From positions 31,949-95,948 of the forward strand of contig FAON01000016.1 of assembly GCA_001485605.1 (NCBI GenBank): a DNA stretch of 64,000 nt, in the 5' to 3' direction. Positions 20,359 to 30,376 of this stretch are shown one piece after another. Position numbers and translations under genes: made by a program. Source of the stretch: Candidatus Kryptobacter tengchongensis (GTDB lineage: Bacteria > Bacteroidota > Ignavibacteria > Kryptoniales > Kryptoniaceae). Numbering within the stretch: position 1 is the stretch's first letter; every line of letters starts with the position of its first letter. The notes beneath the pieces are model-generated. The model was not told the DNA's origin. It was given only the letters and a program-made list of their open reading frames with translations, and did not search any database.

Positions 20359-21069
20359 ATGAACATAAAAGTTTTTTGCGATTTTGACGGGACAATAACA
20401 AAAAATGATGTCGGGGACTTGTTTTTTGAGACATTTGGTGATAGGAATTATTATTCTTCGCTTGTTGTAAAGTGGCGTGACTATGAAATTTCTTCAAAGG
20501 AGATGTGGGAAAAAATCGCCGAAAAAGTTAAAGTTGATTATGTTGAAGCGGAAAAGTTGATACTTTCTCAGGAAATAGATATCTATTTTATTGATTTTGT
20601 AAAGTGGGCAAGGGAAAATGAAATTGAGGTTTTCATTTTGAGCGACGGTTTTGATTTTTATATAAAGCGAATCCTTGATAAGTATGGTCTTTTTGATGTT
20701 AAGTTTTTTTCAAACAAATTGTGGATTGAAGATGGGAGGGTAAAGGTTGATTTTCCATATCCAGATTCAATATGTCGCATTTGCGGGAATTGCAAGCGAA
20801 ATCACATGCTAACACTTTCTGGTGATGATGATATAATTGTTTATATCGGGGATGGCTATTCAGATAGATGTCCAGCGGAGTATGCTGATGTAGTTTTTGG
20901 AAAGAAAGAACTTTTGAAGTATTGCAGGGCGAAAAACATCCCGGTTTATGAGTTTGAGACATTCAAGGATGTGATGGAACAGTTTGAAAGATTTTTAAGT
21001 GGTAGAAAAAGGCTACGGAAGAGATGGCAAGCGGAACTTAAACGAAGGGAAGTTTTTATGAGGGAATAA
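20359..21069 (+). CDS. MtnX-like HAD phosphatase
   Basis: HAD-superfamily (subclass IB) phosphatase of 236 residues. Motif I is FCDFDGTIT at the N-terminus, motif II is ILSDGFDFY, and motif III/IV is VYIGDGYSDRCPA. The cysteine pattern CRICGNCK in the middle recalls MtnX (2-hydroxy-3-keto-5-methylthiopentenyl-1-phosphate phosphatase), but no other methionine salvage gene is present, so the substrate is open. The ATG at 20359 is chosen because the frame further upstream runs into the end of smc and the fold starts at MNIKVFCDFDGT. Confidence 0.85.
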   Translation: MNIKVFCDFDGTITKNDVGDLFFETFGDRNYYSSLVVKWRDYEISSKEMWEKIAEKVKVDYVEAEKLILSQEIDIYFIDFVKWARENEIEVFILSDGFDFYIKRILDKYGLFDVKFFSNKLWIEDGRVKVDFPYPDSICRICGNCKRNHMLTLSGDDDIIVYIGDGYSDRCPAEYADVVFGKKELLKYCRAKNIPVYEFETFKDVMEQFERFLSGRKRLRKRWQAELKRREVFMRE

Positions 21070-21094
21070 TTCTAAAAATAAAAAATTCTTCAGA

Positions 21095-21682
21095 GTGAAA
21101 TCGGACTTCAGACAGAAAATTTTTTCTTATAGGAGTTATACTCCGATTCCATTTTTAATTGTAATGGTTATTTTTGCAAGACCAACTGTGTTAAGTTTAA
21201 TAGTTGGTTTCGTTCTGGCACTGGTTGGTGAGATTGTAAGAATTTGGGGTGTCGGATATGTTGGAGCTGAAACAAGGACGACAGGTCCAGTTGGGGGTAG
21301 CAGGCTTGTCACAAATGGACCTTACGCCTATGTTCGGAATCCGCTTTATATTGGGAATATGCTTATGTATCTTGGTTTTGGGGTTATGTCAATGGCTCTT
21401 TTCCCTTATTTTCAAATCGTTGGTTTGGTTTATTTTTTTATCCAGTATTATTTAATTGTGACGCTTGAGGAGGAATATTTGAGCAGGACATTTGCGGATG
21501 AGTATGTAAGATATTATAAAAGTGTCCCGAGGTTTATCCCGAAATTGAAGAAATATGAATTTGCTGGAAATTTGAGTTTTAATATCAAAGAAGCGTTGAG
21601 GTCAGAGCGAAGAACTTTACAAGCATTTTTTGGTGTCACAGTGTTAAACATAATTATTTTTCTTGTGAAAAATAATTTTTGA
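21095..21682 (+). CDS. Isoprenylcysteine carboxyl methyltransferase / phospholipid methyltransferase family membrane protein
   Basis: Membrane protein of 195 residues with about four to five helices and the family signature GPYAYVRNPLYIGN, followed by LEEEYLSRTFADEYVRYYKSVPRFIP. That combination binds SAM and the membrane substrate in ICMT/PEMT-like enzymes. The bacterial members act on lipids or are uncharacterised. A GTG start is used (MKSDFRQK). It lies just upstream of lpxB (14-base gap), so a lipid-related role is plausible but not shown. Confidence 0.82.
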   Translation: MKSDFRQKIFSYRSYTPIPFLIVMVIFARPTVLSLIVGFVLALVGEIVRIWGVGYVGAETRTTGPVGGSRLVTNGPYAYVRNPLYIGNMLMYLGFGVMSMALFPYFQIVGLVYFFIQYYLIVTLEEEYLSRTFADEYVRYYKSVPRFIPKLKKYEFAGNLSFNIKEALRSERRTLQAFFGVTVLNIIIFLVKNNF

Positions 21683-21696
21683 ATGTGTTGTAAATT

Positions 21697-22845
21697 ATGT
21701 CAAAGAGATTAATGGTAATAGCAGGTGAGGCTTCTGGGGATTTGCATGCTGGGAAAGTTGTTTGTGCGATAAAGAAAAATTTCCCAGAGGTTGAAATCTT
21801 CGGCGTGGGCGGGGAAAGGATGAAAAAATGCGGGGCGGAGATAATCTATAATATATCTGAAATTTCATTTATCGGTTTTGTTGATGTGGTGAAAAATTTT
21901 AAAAGGGTCATTGATTTTGAAAACCTATGCAAGCACGAACTGTTAAGTCGCAAGCCAGATGCAGTTTTACTCGTAGATTATCCTGGGTTTAATCTTAGAT
22001 TTGCAAAATTTGCAAAAGAGAAAGGTTTCAAAGTTTTTTACTACATCGCTCCACAGGTCTGGGCATGGGGTAGGAGAAGAATTCAGATTTTGAAAAGTTA
22101 TGTTGATGAACTTTTCGTTATTTTCAGGTTTGAGGAGGAATTTTTTAGAAGGTATGGTGTGAAAGCTAAATTCGTGGGTCATCCGTTGCTTGAGGATTTG
22201 AGGGGAGTTGAATCTGTAAGTGAGGGTGACTTTTTTGAAAAATATGGAATTGCAAAAAATAAAATTGTGTCTTTTTTCCCAGGAAGCAGAAGCCATGAGG
22301 TTAAGATGATGCTTAAGACGATGATTGAAGCAGGGGAGATGATAAGGAAAAAGTTTGATGTTGAAGTCGTCTTCAGCAGAGCAAGAACGATTAGTGAGTC
22401 TGAAATAAAAAATTTAATAGGTGAAGATTTTCGTAAATTTAAATTCGTTGAAAATTCACATGAGTTGTTAATGGTTTCATATGTTTCCGTTGTGAAAAGT
22501 GGGACAACATCTCTTGAGGCGGGAATTCTTGGGATACCGATGGTCGTGTGTTATAAAACTTCCCCTATAAATTATCTTTTAGGACGTTTGCTTGTCAAAA
22601 CAGATGTGATTGAGAGTATTTCACTTCCAAACATAGTGCTTTGTAAGAAAGTGGTTCCAGAGTTAATCCAAAAGGATTTCACAAAAGAGAAGATATTTGA
22701 CGAGGTCAGCAGATATCTTGAGGATGAGAATTTATATAACAGCACTAAAGATGAACTTTTAAAAATCAGGCAGATTCTCACCTTTGAATCTGATGGTAAG
22801 AGCACATCTGAAATCGTCGCTGAAAAAATCGTTTTGAATTTATGA
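21697..22845 (+). CDS. lpxB: Lipid-A-disaccharide synthase
   Basis: Glycosyltransferase of family GT19 that joins UDP-2,3-diacylglucosamine and lipid X into the lipid A disaccharide at the inner membrane. The 382 residues contain GEASGD at 10-15, APQVWAWGRRRI, FPGSRSHEV and SGTTSLEAGILGIPMVV, all typical of LpxB. It overlaps lpxK by 4 bases (ATGA), so the two are coupled. Together they show that the cell has a lipid A outer membrane. Confidence 0.96.
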   Translation: MSKRLMVIAGEASGDLHAGKVVCAIKKNFPEVEIFGVGGERMKKCGAEIIYNISEISFIGFVDVVKNFKRVIDFENLCKHELLSRKPDAVLLVDYPGFNLRFAKFAKEKGFKVFYYIAPQVWAWGRRRIQILKSYVDELFVIFRFEEEFFRRYGVKAKFVGHPLLEDLRGVESVSEGDFFEKYGIAKNKIVSFFPGSRSHEVKMMLKTMIEAGEMIRKKFDVEVVFSRARTISESEIKNLIGEDFRKFKFVENSHELLMVSYVSVVKSGTTSLEAGILGIPMVVCYKTSPINYLLGRLLVKTDVIESISLPNIVLCKKVVPELIQKDFTKEKIFDEVSRYLEDENLYNSTKDELLKIRQILTFESDGKSTSEIVAEKIVLNL

Positions 22846-23888
22846 TGATAAGTTTGTTTAAAATCTGGCGAGGCTTAAGATTTTTGCTAATTCCTTTTTC
22901 GTTTATCTATTGGGTTATAGTTGTGTTAAGAAATTTATTTTATGATAGAGGAATTCTTAAGGTTAAAAAGCTTCCACGACCAGTTATCTCGGTTGGGAAC
23001 ATTCTTGCTGGGGGGACAGGTAAAACTCCAATGGTTGAGTGGATAGGTAAGTATTTTTCTACGCTTGGGAAAAAGGTTGCGATTTTAAGCCGTGGCTATG
23101 GAAGAAGAACAAGGGGATTTGTCCTTGTAACAGATGGTGAGAAAATTTTTGCAAACGCAGACGAATGCGGAGATGAGCCGTTTCAAATGGCGTTAAAATC
23201 AGTTGAAGAAAAACTTGGATGGATTGTTGCAGTCTGTGAGGATAGATATATTGCGGGCATTAAACTTCTTGAAAATTTTGATGTTGATGTTTTTCTTCTT
23301 GATGATGGTTTTCAAAGGAGGGATTTACATAGGGATTTTGATATCGTGATCATCTCTGGTGAGGAAACAAATGAGTTTTTAATCCCAGCGGGTTTAAAGC
23401 GTGAGCCGTTGAGCTCATTAAAAAGAGCTAATGTGTTGTGTTTTCGGGATGAAATTGATGTGAAAAATTTCAATCGGTATCTTGGTGAAGATAAATTGCG
23501 GGTCAAATTTAGATATGAACTTCTTGAAATACGGAAATTTTTTGATTATATTTTAGACAAAAGTGAGTTTTCAAGTAAGAAAGCAGTGGCTTTTTCAGGC
23601 ATCGGAAAACACATAAATTTTGTAAAATTATTGAAAGACAATAATTTTTGCGTTGTAAAGGATTTTGAATTTCCCGATCACTACAGATATACTTGGATGG
23701 ATATTGAAGATATAGTCAATTTTCTTAATTCAACTGGAGCGGAATTTGCGATCACGACGGAAAAGGATTATGCGAGATTGTTTGAGATGAGAGAATTGAA
23801 AAATTTTCCTTTTTTTTATACGAGGATAGAAGTTAAGTTTCTGGAAGGGGAGAACGATTTAAAACAAAAGCTTTTGGAGCTGGTTTAG
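22842..23888 (+). CDS. lpxK: Tetraacyldisaccharide 4'-kinase
   Basis: Phosphorylates the 4' position of the lipid A disaccharide at the inner membrane. 348 residues: an N-terminal membrane segment (about 12-30), Walker A GGTGKT at 57-62, SRGYGRRTRGF, DDGFQRRDLHRD (catalytic Asp region) and GLKREPLSSLKRAN. The start overlaps lpxB, and the next gene begins directly after its stop, giving a tight cluster. Confidence 0.95.
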   Translation: MMISLFKIWRGLRFLLIPFSFIYWVIVVLRNLFYDRGILKVKKLPRPVISVGNILAGGTGKTPMVEWIGKYFSTLGKKVAILSRGYGRRTRGFVLVTDGEKIFANADECGDEPFQMALKSVEEKLGWIVAVCEDRYIAGIKLLENFDVDVFLLDDGFQRRDLHRDFDIVIISGEETNEFLIPAGLKREPLSSLKRANVLCFRDEIDVKNFNRYLGEDKLRVKFRYELLEIRKFFDYILDKSEFSSKKAVAFSGIGKHINFVKLLKDNNFCVVKDFEFPDHYRYTWMDIEDIVNFLNSTGAEFAITTEKDYARLFEMRELKNFPFFYTRIEVKFLEGENDLKQKLLELV

Positions 23889-24569
23889 ATGATAAAGGTG
23901 GGGGTTTCTTACTGTGATAGCAACCTTGAGAATTATATTAACTGGCTTAGGAGGGCATCTGTTGAAGTTGAGCCAGTGATTTTGTCTTATAAAGAACTTA
24001 ACAGTGATGATCTTAAAAAATGTGATGCTCTTTTACTTACTGGAGGTGATGATGTTCATCCTGAGTTTTATGGCGAGTCGGAGAGGGAAGGTGACAAATA
24101 CAACCGTGATAGGGACTGGTTTGAATTTAAACTTCTTGATATTGCCTTTTCAAAGGATTTGCCAATTTTGGGGATTTGCAGGGGATTGCAGTTGACGAAT
24201 GTTTATTTGCGTGGGAGTTTGGTTTTTGATATTCAAACGGTTATAGGGACAAATCATCGCAAGGATGAAAATACTGGAGATGATAGGTTGCATAATATAT
24301 TCGTTTTTGATGATTCAAAGCTTTTTAAAATTGTTGGAGAGAGGGAGGGGATCGTTAATAGCAGTCATCATCAATCAGCTGATAGGATTGGTGAGAATTT
24401 GCGTATTAGTGCGAAGTGCGATGATGGGGTGATTGAAGGTCTTGAGTGGGTCGGTGATGATAGATTTGTTTTACTTGTTCAGTGGCATCCTGAAAGGATG
24501 AAAAATTTTGAGAGCGTTTTTTCAAGGAATTTGCTTGAGGCATTTATCAATTCAATTATTCAAAAATAA
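23889..24569 (+). CDS. Class I glutamine amidotransferase-like hydrolase (peptidase C26 family)
   Basis: Cytoplasmic hydrolase of 226 residues related to gamma-glutamyl-gamma-aminobutyrate hydrolase (PuuD). Nucleophile Cys97 lies in LGICRGLQL, with LTGGDDVHPEFYGE upstream and the His/Glu pair in VQWHPER near the end; the SSHHQSAD block is also typical. Other putrescine-pathway genes are absent, so the true substrate (a gamma-glutamyl amide) is not known. It starts one base after lpxK ends. Confidence 0.85.
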   Translation: MIKVGVSYCDSNLENYINWLRRASVEVEPVILSYKELNSDDLKKCDALLLTGGDDVHPEFYGESEREGDKYNRDRDWFEFKLLDIAFSKDLPILGICRGLQLTNVYLRGSLVFDIQTVIGTNHRKDENTGDDRLHNIFVFDDSKLFKIVGEREGIVNSSHHQSADRIGENLRISAKCDDGVIEGLEWVGDDRFVLLVQWHPERMKNFESVFSRNLLEAFINSIIQK

Positions 24570-24587
24570 ATTCTGGAGGTTGAGGTA

Positions 24588-27389
24588 ATGGCGAAAAAAT
24601 ATGTTTATTTTTTCGGTGGTGGCAAAGCTGAAGGAGATGCTGATATGAAAAAGTTGCTTGGTGGGAAAGGTGCAAACCTTGCGGAGATGACGAACATAGG
24701 TTTGCCTGTGCCGCCTGGATTCACGATCACAACCGAGGTTTGCAGTTATTATTACAAACATAATCAAACATATCCAAAGGGACTTGAAGAACAAGTTAGA
24801 AAGGCACTTGCTAAAGTTGAGAAACTTGTCGGAAGGAAGTTTGGTGATCCGAAAAATCCACTTCTCGTTTCGGTCAGGTCAGGTGCTCCTGTATCAATGC
24901 CCGGGATGATGGATACAATTTTAAATTTGGGTTTGAATGATGAAACGGTTAAGGGTTTAGTTGAACAAACTCAAAATGAAAGGTTTGCTTGGGATGCTTA
25001 TAGAAGGTTTGTTCAGATGTATGGTGATGTTGTTCTCGGATTGAAACCAGAAACGAAGGAGGAAAGAGACCCATTTGAGGTTTTAATTGAGGAGAAGAAG
25101 AAAGCCAGAGGAGTTGAACATGATATTGAACTCACGGCTGAAGATTTGAAGGAGCTTGTTTACGAGTTTAAAGAATTGATAAGAAAAAAGAAAGGGGTTG
25201 ATTTTCCTGATGATCCGTGGGAACAGCTCTGGGGTGCAATCGGGGCTGTTTTCAGATCATGGATGAATCCTAGAGCTGTTGCTTATAGAAAAATTTACAA
25301 CATTCCCGATGACATGGGAACTGCTGTTAATGTTCAAACGATGGTCTTTGGAAATATGGGAAATGATTCTGGAACTGGTGTTGCGTTTACGAGAAATCCC
25401 GCAACAGGCGAAAATGAATTTTATGGTGAGTTTTTGATGAATGCTCAAGGTGAAGATGTTGTTGCGGGGATAAGGACTCCATTGCCGATATCAAAGCTGA
25501 AAGAAGTCATGCCACATGTTTATGAGCAACTTCTTGAGGTTAGAAAGATTCTTGAGAGCAGGTTGAAAGATATGCAGGACATTGAATTTACGATAGAGCG
25601 TGGGAAACTTTATATGTTACAAACGCGCGCTGGAAAAAGAACAGGATTTGCTGCCATAAGGATAGCGGTTGATATGGTTGAGGAGGGTTTAATAACTAAA
25701 GAAGAAGCCTTATTGAGGATAGAGCCTGATGCTTTAAATCATCTTTTGAGACCAATTTTTGACGCTGCTGAGAAGGAGAAAGCTATTAAAGATGGTCGCC
25801 TCCTTGCAAAGGGATTGCCTGCGGGTCCGGGTGCAGCAACTGGTAAAGTTGTATTTCATTCTGAAGATGCTGAAGAGTGGGCAAGGCGTGGGGAAAAGGT
25901 AATTTTAACAAGAATTGAAACTTCGCCGGATGATATAAAAGGGATGTATGTAGCTGAGGGGATACTGACCTCTCGTGGAGGAATGACATCCCATGCAGCA
26001 CTTGTTGCACGGCAGATGGGTAAAGTTTGTGTGGTCGGCTGTGGTGCGCTTGATATTGACTATGTCAAAAAAGAAATAAGGGTTAACGGGCAGGTTATAA
26101 AAGAGGGAGATTATATCTCAATTGATGGATCAACGGGCGAAGTCATACTCGGAAAGATAACGACAAAGCCGAGTGAGGTTTTGCAGGTTTTGGTTGAAAA
26201 AACGCTTAATCCTGATGAAGCTCCTGTTTACAAGCAATTTGAGAAATTGATGAAATGGGCTGATGAAGTAAGGAAATTGAGAATAAGAACTAACGCTGAC
26301 CTTCCAAAGCAAGCGGAGGTTGCCGTTGCATTTGGGGCTGAAGGAATTGGGTTAACCCGAACTGAGCACATGTTTTTTGAAGGTGATAGAATTATCTCAA
26401 TGAGAAAAATGATCCTTGCTGATACGAAAGAAGAAAGAGAGGCAGCTTTAAATGAGCTTTTACCTTTGCAAAGACAGGATTTTTATGGAATCTTTAAAGT
26501 TATGGGTGATAGACCTGTGACGATAAGGACGCTTGATCCACCGTTGCATGAATTTTTACCGCACACGGATGAGGAGATAAAAGAGTTTTCTGAAAAAACG
26601 GGTATTCCTGAAGAAAAGATTCGTAGAAAGATTGCTGAACTTAAAGAATTTAATCCGATGCTTGGTTTTAGAGGTTGTCGTCTTGGAATTGTTTATCCAG
26701 AAATTACAGCAATGCAAACAAGAGCGATTATTGAAGCAGCGTGCGATGTTGCCAAGGAAGGTATAAAAGTTAAACCAGAGATAATGATACCACTTGTTGG
26801 GCATGTAAATGAGCTCAAGAATCAAGAGAAGATCGTCCGTGAAGTTGCCGAAAAAGTTATGGAAGAAAAAGGTATTAAGATTGAATATTCTGTTGGCACT
26901 ATGATTGAAGTTCCAAGAGCAGCGATAACAGCAGATGAGATAGCAACTGTTGCGGAGTTTTTCTCGTTTGGCACAAATGATTTGACACAGATGGGAATGG
27001 GGCTTTCAAGGGATGATTATGAGAAATTCATTTACAAATATCTTGACCTTGGAATTTACGATAAAGACCCATTCCAAACGATTGATGTTAAAGGCGTTGG
27101 TGAGTTGATGAAAATTGGTGTTCAAAAGGGTCGTTCTGTGAGACCGAATTTGAAAGTTGGAATTTGTGGGGAGCATGGCGGTGATCCAGCAACGATTGAA
27201 TTTTGCCATAAAATTGGGCTTGATTATGTGAGTTGTTCGCCATATCGTGTTCCAATTGCGCGACTTGCTGCTGCACGAGCTGCGTTAATTTATGATGGAG
27301 TTGAGAAAACTGTCTCTGTAAAGAAAACGAACAAAAAAGCTGTAAAAAAGGTTAAGTCAAAAGTAAAGGCAAAGGTTAAAGCGCGATGA
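24588..27389 (+). CDS. ppdK: Pyruvate, phosphate dikinase
   Basis: Reversibly converts pyruvate, ATP and phosphate to PEP, AMP and pyrophosphate, linking glycolysis and gluconeogenesis. 933 residues: N-terminal nucleotide-binding domain ([23 protein letters not shown] region, [21 protein letters not shown]), swivelling domain with phospho-His469 in [14 protein letters not shown], and the PEP/pyruvate barrel ([28 protein letters not shown] with the catalytic Cys). It is longer than most because of a Lys/Val/Ala-rich tail of about 25 residues. Ribosome binding site GGAGG precedes the ATG, and a strong terminator follows. Confidence 0.96.
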   Translation: MAKKYVYFFGGGKAEGDADMKKLLGGKGANLAEMTNIGLPVPPGFTITTEVCSYYYKHNQTYPKGLEEQVRKALAKVEKLVGRKFGDPKNPLLVSVRSGAPVSMPGMMDTILNLGLNDETVKGLVEQTQNERFAWDAYRRFVQMYGDVVLGLKPETKEERDPFEVLIEEKKKARGVEHDIELTAEDLKELVYEFKELIRKKKGVDFPDDPWEQLWGAIGAVFRSWMNPRAVAYRKIYNIPDDMGTAVNVQTMVFGNMGNDSGTGVAFTRNPATGENEFYGEFLMNAQGEDVVAGIRTPLPISKLKEVMPHVYEQLLEVRKILESRLKDMQDIEFTIERGKLYMLQTRAGKRTGFAAIRIAVDMVEEGLITKEEALLRIEPDALNHLLRPIFDAAEKEKAIKDGRLLAKGLPAGPGAATGKVVFHSEDAEEWARRGEKVILTRIETSPDDIKGMYVAEGILTSRGGMTSHAALVARQMGKVCVVGCGALDIDYVKKEIRVNGQVIKEGDYISIDGSTGEVILGKITTKPSEVLQVLVEKTLNPDEAPVYKQFEKLMKWADEVRKLRIRTNADLPKQAEVAVAFGAEGIGLTRTEHMFFEGDRIISMRKMILADTKEEREAALNELLPLQRQDFYGIFKVMGDRPVTIRTLDPPLHEFLPHTDEEIKEFSEKTGIPEEKIRRKIAELKEFNPMLGFRGCRLGIVYPEITAMQTRAIIEAACDVAKEGIKVKPEIMIPLVGHVNELKNQEKIVREVAEKVMEEKGIKIEYSVGTMIEVPRAAITADEIATVAEFFSFGTNDLTQMGMGLSRDDYEKFIYKYLDLGIYDKDPFQTIDVKGVGELMKIGVQKGRSVRPNLKVGICGEHGGDPATIEFCHKIGLDYVSCSPYRVPIARLAAARAALIYDGVEKTVSVKKTNKKAVKKVKSKVKAKVKAR

Positions 27390-27396
27390 ATTCAAG

Positions 27397-27424
27397 GCGG
27401 GGGATTTTACTCCCCCGCTTTTTA
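27397..27424 (+). terminator. Rho-independent terminator after ppdK
   Basis: Eight-pair stem GCGGGGGA / TCCCCCGC with a 6-base loop (TTTTAC) and a following T-run, starting 7 bases after the stop. Confidence 0.92.
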
Positions 27425-27454
27425 AATTTAAAAAACAAGCATTTATAAAAGATT

Positions 27455-28495
27455 ATGAAACTTTCAGATTTCAACTATCAACTTCCCAAAAATTTAATCG
27501 CGAAATATCCTGTTGAGCCAAGGGACAGTGCAAAGCTGCTCGTTGTTGACAGAAAAACGAAAACATTTGAAGATAAGATCTTTACTGATATAATTGATTA
27601 CCTTGAGGAAGGTGATTCGCTTGTTATTAACAAGACGAAAGTTTTCCCAGCAAGATTGATAGGGCGGAAGGAGAAAACAGGAGCGAAAATTGAAATACTT
27701 TTGCTCCGTGAGCTTAATCCCGAGGAACATCTCTGGGATGTTTTAGTTGAGCCAGCTCGCAAAGTTAGGATTGGGAACAAAATCTACTTTGGTGATAATA
27801 ACGAGGTATATTGTGAGGTTATTGATAACACTACATCCCGTGGAAGGACTTTAAAATTTCATTATACGGGTGATTTCTTCAGTTTCATAGAAAGGCATGG
27901 GGAAGTTCCGCTCCCACCTTACATAAAAAGACAACCTGATGAGAGAGACAAGGAATGGTATCAAACTGTTTATGCTGAGGTTGTCGGTTCTGTTGCTGCT
28001 CCAACGGCGGGGTTGCATTTTACTACAAGGTTATTGAAAAGAATTGAGAAAAAAGGTGTTAAGATCGTCCCTATCGTTCTTCATATAGGCATCGGGACAT
28101 TCAGGAAAGTTGAAGTTGAAGATTTGAGCAAACATAGAATGGATTCTGAATACTTTGAAATTTCCCCAGAGAGCGCTCGTATGATAAACGAGACAATTGA
28201 TAAAAAGAAAAGCGTCGTTGCTGTTGGAACAAGCGTCGTGAGAGCGCTTGAGTCAAGTGTGACCGCAGATGGGCATGTAAAACCTTACAGGGGGTGGACG
28301 GATAAATTTATCTATCCACCGTATGATTTTAAAATAGTGAACAAACTTATAACCAATTTCCACATGCCTGAATCAACACCTCTTATTCTTGCTGCTGCGT
28401 TTGCAGGGCTTGATCTTTTAATGCAGGCGTATAAGCATGCGATCAAAAGTGGTTATAGATTTTTAAGCTATGGCGATGCAATGCTTATAATCTAA
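27455..28495 (+). CDS. queA: tRNA preQ1(34) S-adenosylmethionine ribosyltransferase-isomerase
   Basis: Transfers and isomerises the ribosyl part of SAM onto preQ1 at tRNA position 34 to give epoxyqueuosine. The 346 residues are typical. Family blocks visible are the start (LSDFNYQLPKNLIAKYPVEPRD), VINKTKVFPARLIG, GEVPLPPYIKR, SVAAPTAGLHFT, HIGIGTFRKV, and TNFHMPESTPLILAAAF. It starts just after the ppdK terminator and probably begins a new transcript; no other queuosine gene is in the window. Confidence 0.96.
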   Translation: MKLSDFNYQLPKNLIAKYPVEPRDSAKLLVVDRKTKTFEDKIFTDIIDYLEEGDSLVINKTKVFPARLIGRKEKTGAKIEILLLRELNPEEHLWDVLVEPARKVRIGNKIYFGDNNEVYCEVIDNTTSRGRTLKFHYTGDFFSFIERHGEVPLPPYIKRQPDERDKEWYQTVYAEVVGSVAAPTAGLHFTTRLLKRIEKKGVKIVPIVLHIGIGTFRKVEVEDLSKHRMDSEYFEISPESARMINETIDKKKSVVAVGTSVVRALESSVTADGHVKPYRGWTDKFIYPPYDFKIVNKLITNFHMPESTPLILAAAFAGLDLLMQAYKHAIKSGYRFLSYGDAMLII

Positions 28496-28522
28496 AACTA
28501 ATCCCCCTTTGTTTTTTCCGCT

Positions 28523-30376
28523 ATGCGAACCCTGATTTTCTTTGTCATAAATTTTTCACTTTTAATTATTTTTGCTCGTCTTCTTAGGAGAAAGAACCTG
28601 TTAAGTTATTTTGATTCTGGGCGATGGTGGATAACATGGTTTGCAGTTTCAATCATAACATTGATGGATGAACTTACATCAATCTATTATGCGCCGTTTG
28701 AAGCATATAGGTTCATTGGAATAAAAGCGATAATTTATATAGCTCTTACTTCTCTTTTCATCCGTTTTCTTTCAACCAGAATGGTTGAAATAGCCGAGAT
28801 CCTTGAGGTGCACGGCATAAAAGGTGGCGGAGTTTATTCATTTTCATATCTTGTTCTCGGTCCAACTGTTTCTTTTATAGCGGTTGCATCAATTCTTGTG
28901 GTATATATTTTGACTGCTTCAATTTCAACTGTAAGTGCAGTTGAAAACGGTCTTGCGTTTATTTCAATGCCTTCACATGTTAAGTTCGTTCTTAAAATTC
29001 TTCTCGTCTGGTTCATAGCGGGGCTTAATATCTTGGGGATAAGGGAGAATGCAAAATTTACATTTGCAATTTTTATTTTTGCCTCTTTTGTGCTTTTGAA
29101 TTTAATCACTGGTGGAATTTTAAATTTTGAACAATCCTCGGTGATAAGAGTTAAAGAGGCGTTTTCACTTTTTTTATCAGACATCAATGATAAATCAATT
29201 TTTAAATCTTACGCAAATCTCGTAACAGGGATAGGAAGTTGCATCCTTGCTTATTCTGGAATTGAGTCTGTTCTTCAGACGGCATCTCTTGTTAGAAGCT
29301 GGCATGATATAAGAAGAGCATATATTTTTCTTGCCCTCACAGTTGGGGTGGCGACACCGCTTATTGCTCTCTTCGCTCTTTCTTCAAACATTGAGCTTGA
29401 AAAACATGAAACAGATTTAATCCCAGCATTTGCTGAAAGTGTAAATGGCTATTGGTTTGGAATAATTGTAAGTGCGCTTGCAAGCATAACCTTGATAATG
29501 GCTGTTAACACAGCAATGGTTGCATCCTCCGAATTGATAGAGAAAATATGCGAAAGATATAGCTTTCCGTGGCTGATGAAGTTGAATCGTCGTGGTTCAC
29601 TTTATAGAATTCATGTTTTTAATGCAATTTTTTATTCACTCATACTTTTAATAACGAGTGGAAGTCAGGCAGTGCTTGCCGAGATGTATGCTATTGGGCT
29701 TGTGGCAAGTTTTTCAATTAACATTGGCTCTCTTGTGATTTATCGTTATCGCATGGGAACAAAGGAAATAACATATCATACATCAAGAACGGGTACCCTG
29801 ATTCTTTTCATTATGACATTTAGCATTTTTATTTACATAGTTTTACATCGCATTTATGGGGCTTTGTTATGGTTATTTATGACGCTTTTCTTTTTGTTTG
29901 CTGGATTAAGAATTTCAAAGTTTAGAGCCCCAGAGATCCCAGTCAGACGAAGCACCGATAGCCCTATGGATGTGGTTTTTGCAATTGCAGATATTGATTC
30001 CGATGAAATCCATATCCATTTCAAAAGACCAAAGGAAAACATTGAAAATGTTGATGCTAATTCAATTTATGTGAGTTTTTATTCGCCACGACTTGATAGA
30101 CCTGAAAAAGGTTTACCAAGGCATTTTTGGATTTCAATTCAACCGAAAATGAATTTGTTTGATATGATAGTTGGGTTGCTCAACACGATAAGATATGAAG
30201 TTCCATCCGAAAAGAAAATTCATATTCACTTTGGTTGGCCACTTTCATCTTGGATTGATAGATTATCAACTGGGATAATGGTTTATAACATCATAAATTT
30301 GCCTAAAAAGTTTCCGGAATTTATCTTTCATATTGATTACATCGCCGAAAACGAAAAGAACGGAGGAAGAGATTGA
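28523..30376 (+). CDS. APC-type permease with C-terminal cytosolic domain
   Basis: Membrane transporter of 617 residues. About twelve hydrophobic helices fill residues 1-470 and resemble the amino acid/polyamine/organocation superfamily (GGGVYSFSYLVLGP near the start, YSGIESVLQTASLVRSW in the middle). The last 140 residues form a soluble part (DVVFAIADIDSDEIHIHF, PRHFWISIQPK, KKIHIHFGWPLSSW) that could be a regulatory or ligand-binding domain. The substrate is unknown. It sits 27 bases after queA and overlaps the ispD start by 4 bases (TTGA), so it is co-translated with ispD without a clear functional link. Confidence 0.72.
   Translation: MRTLIFFVINFSLLIIFARLLRRKNLLSYFDSGRWWITWFAVSIITLMDELTSIYYAPFEAYRFIGIKAIIYIALTSLFIRFLSTRMVEIAEILEVHGIKGGGVYSFSYLVLGPTVSFIAVASILVVYILTASISTVSAVENGLAFISMPSHVKFVLKILLVWFIAGLNILGIRENAKFTFAIFIFASFVLLNLITGGILNFEQSSVIRVKEAFSLFLSDINDKSIFKSYANLVTGIGSCILAYSGIESVLQTASLVRSWHDIRRAYIFLALTVGVATPLIALFALSSNIELEKHETDLIPAFAESVNGYWFGIIVSALASITLIMAVNTAMVASSELIEKICERYSFPWLMKLNRRGSLYRIHVFNAIFYSLILLITSGSQAVLAEMYAIGLVASFSINIGSLVIYRYRMGTKEITYHTSRTGTLILFIMTFSIFIYIVLHRIYGALLWLFMTLFFLFAGLRISKFRAPEIPVRRSTDSPMDVVFAIADIDSDEIHIHFKRPKENIENVDANSIYVSFYSPRLDRPEKGLPRHFWISIQPKMNLFDMIVGLLNTIRYEVPSEKKIHIHFGWPLSSWIDRLSTGIMVYNIINLPKKFPEFIFHIDYIAENEKNGGRD

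Noticed and set aside
27419..27440. Recurring TTTAAATTTAAAA stretches in several gaps (also near 48475 and 61305)
   Set aside because: Low-complexity AT-rich sequence expected in intergenic DNA of this composition; no fixed spacing to genes.
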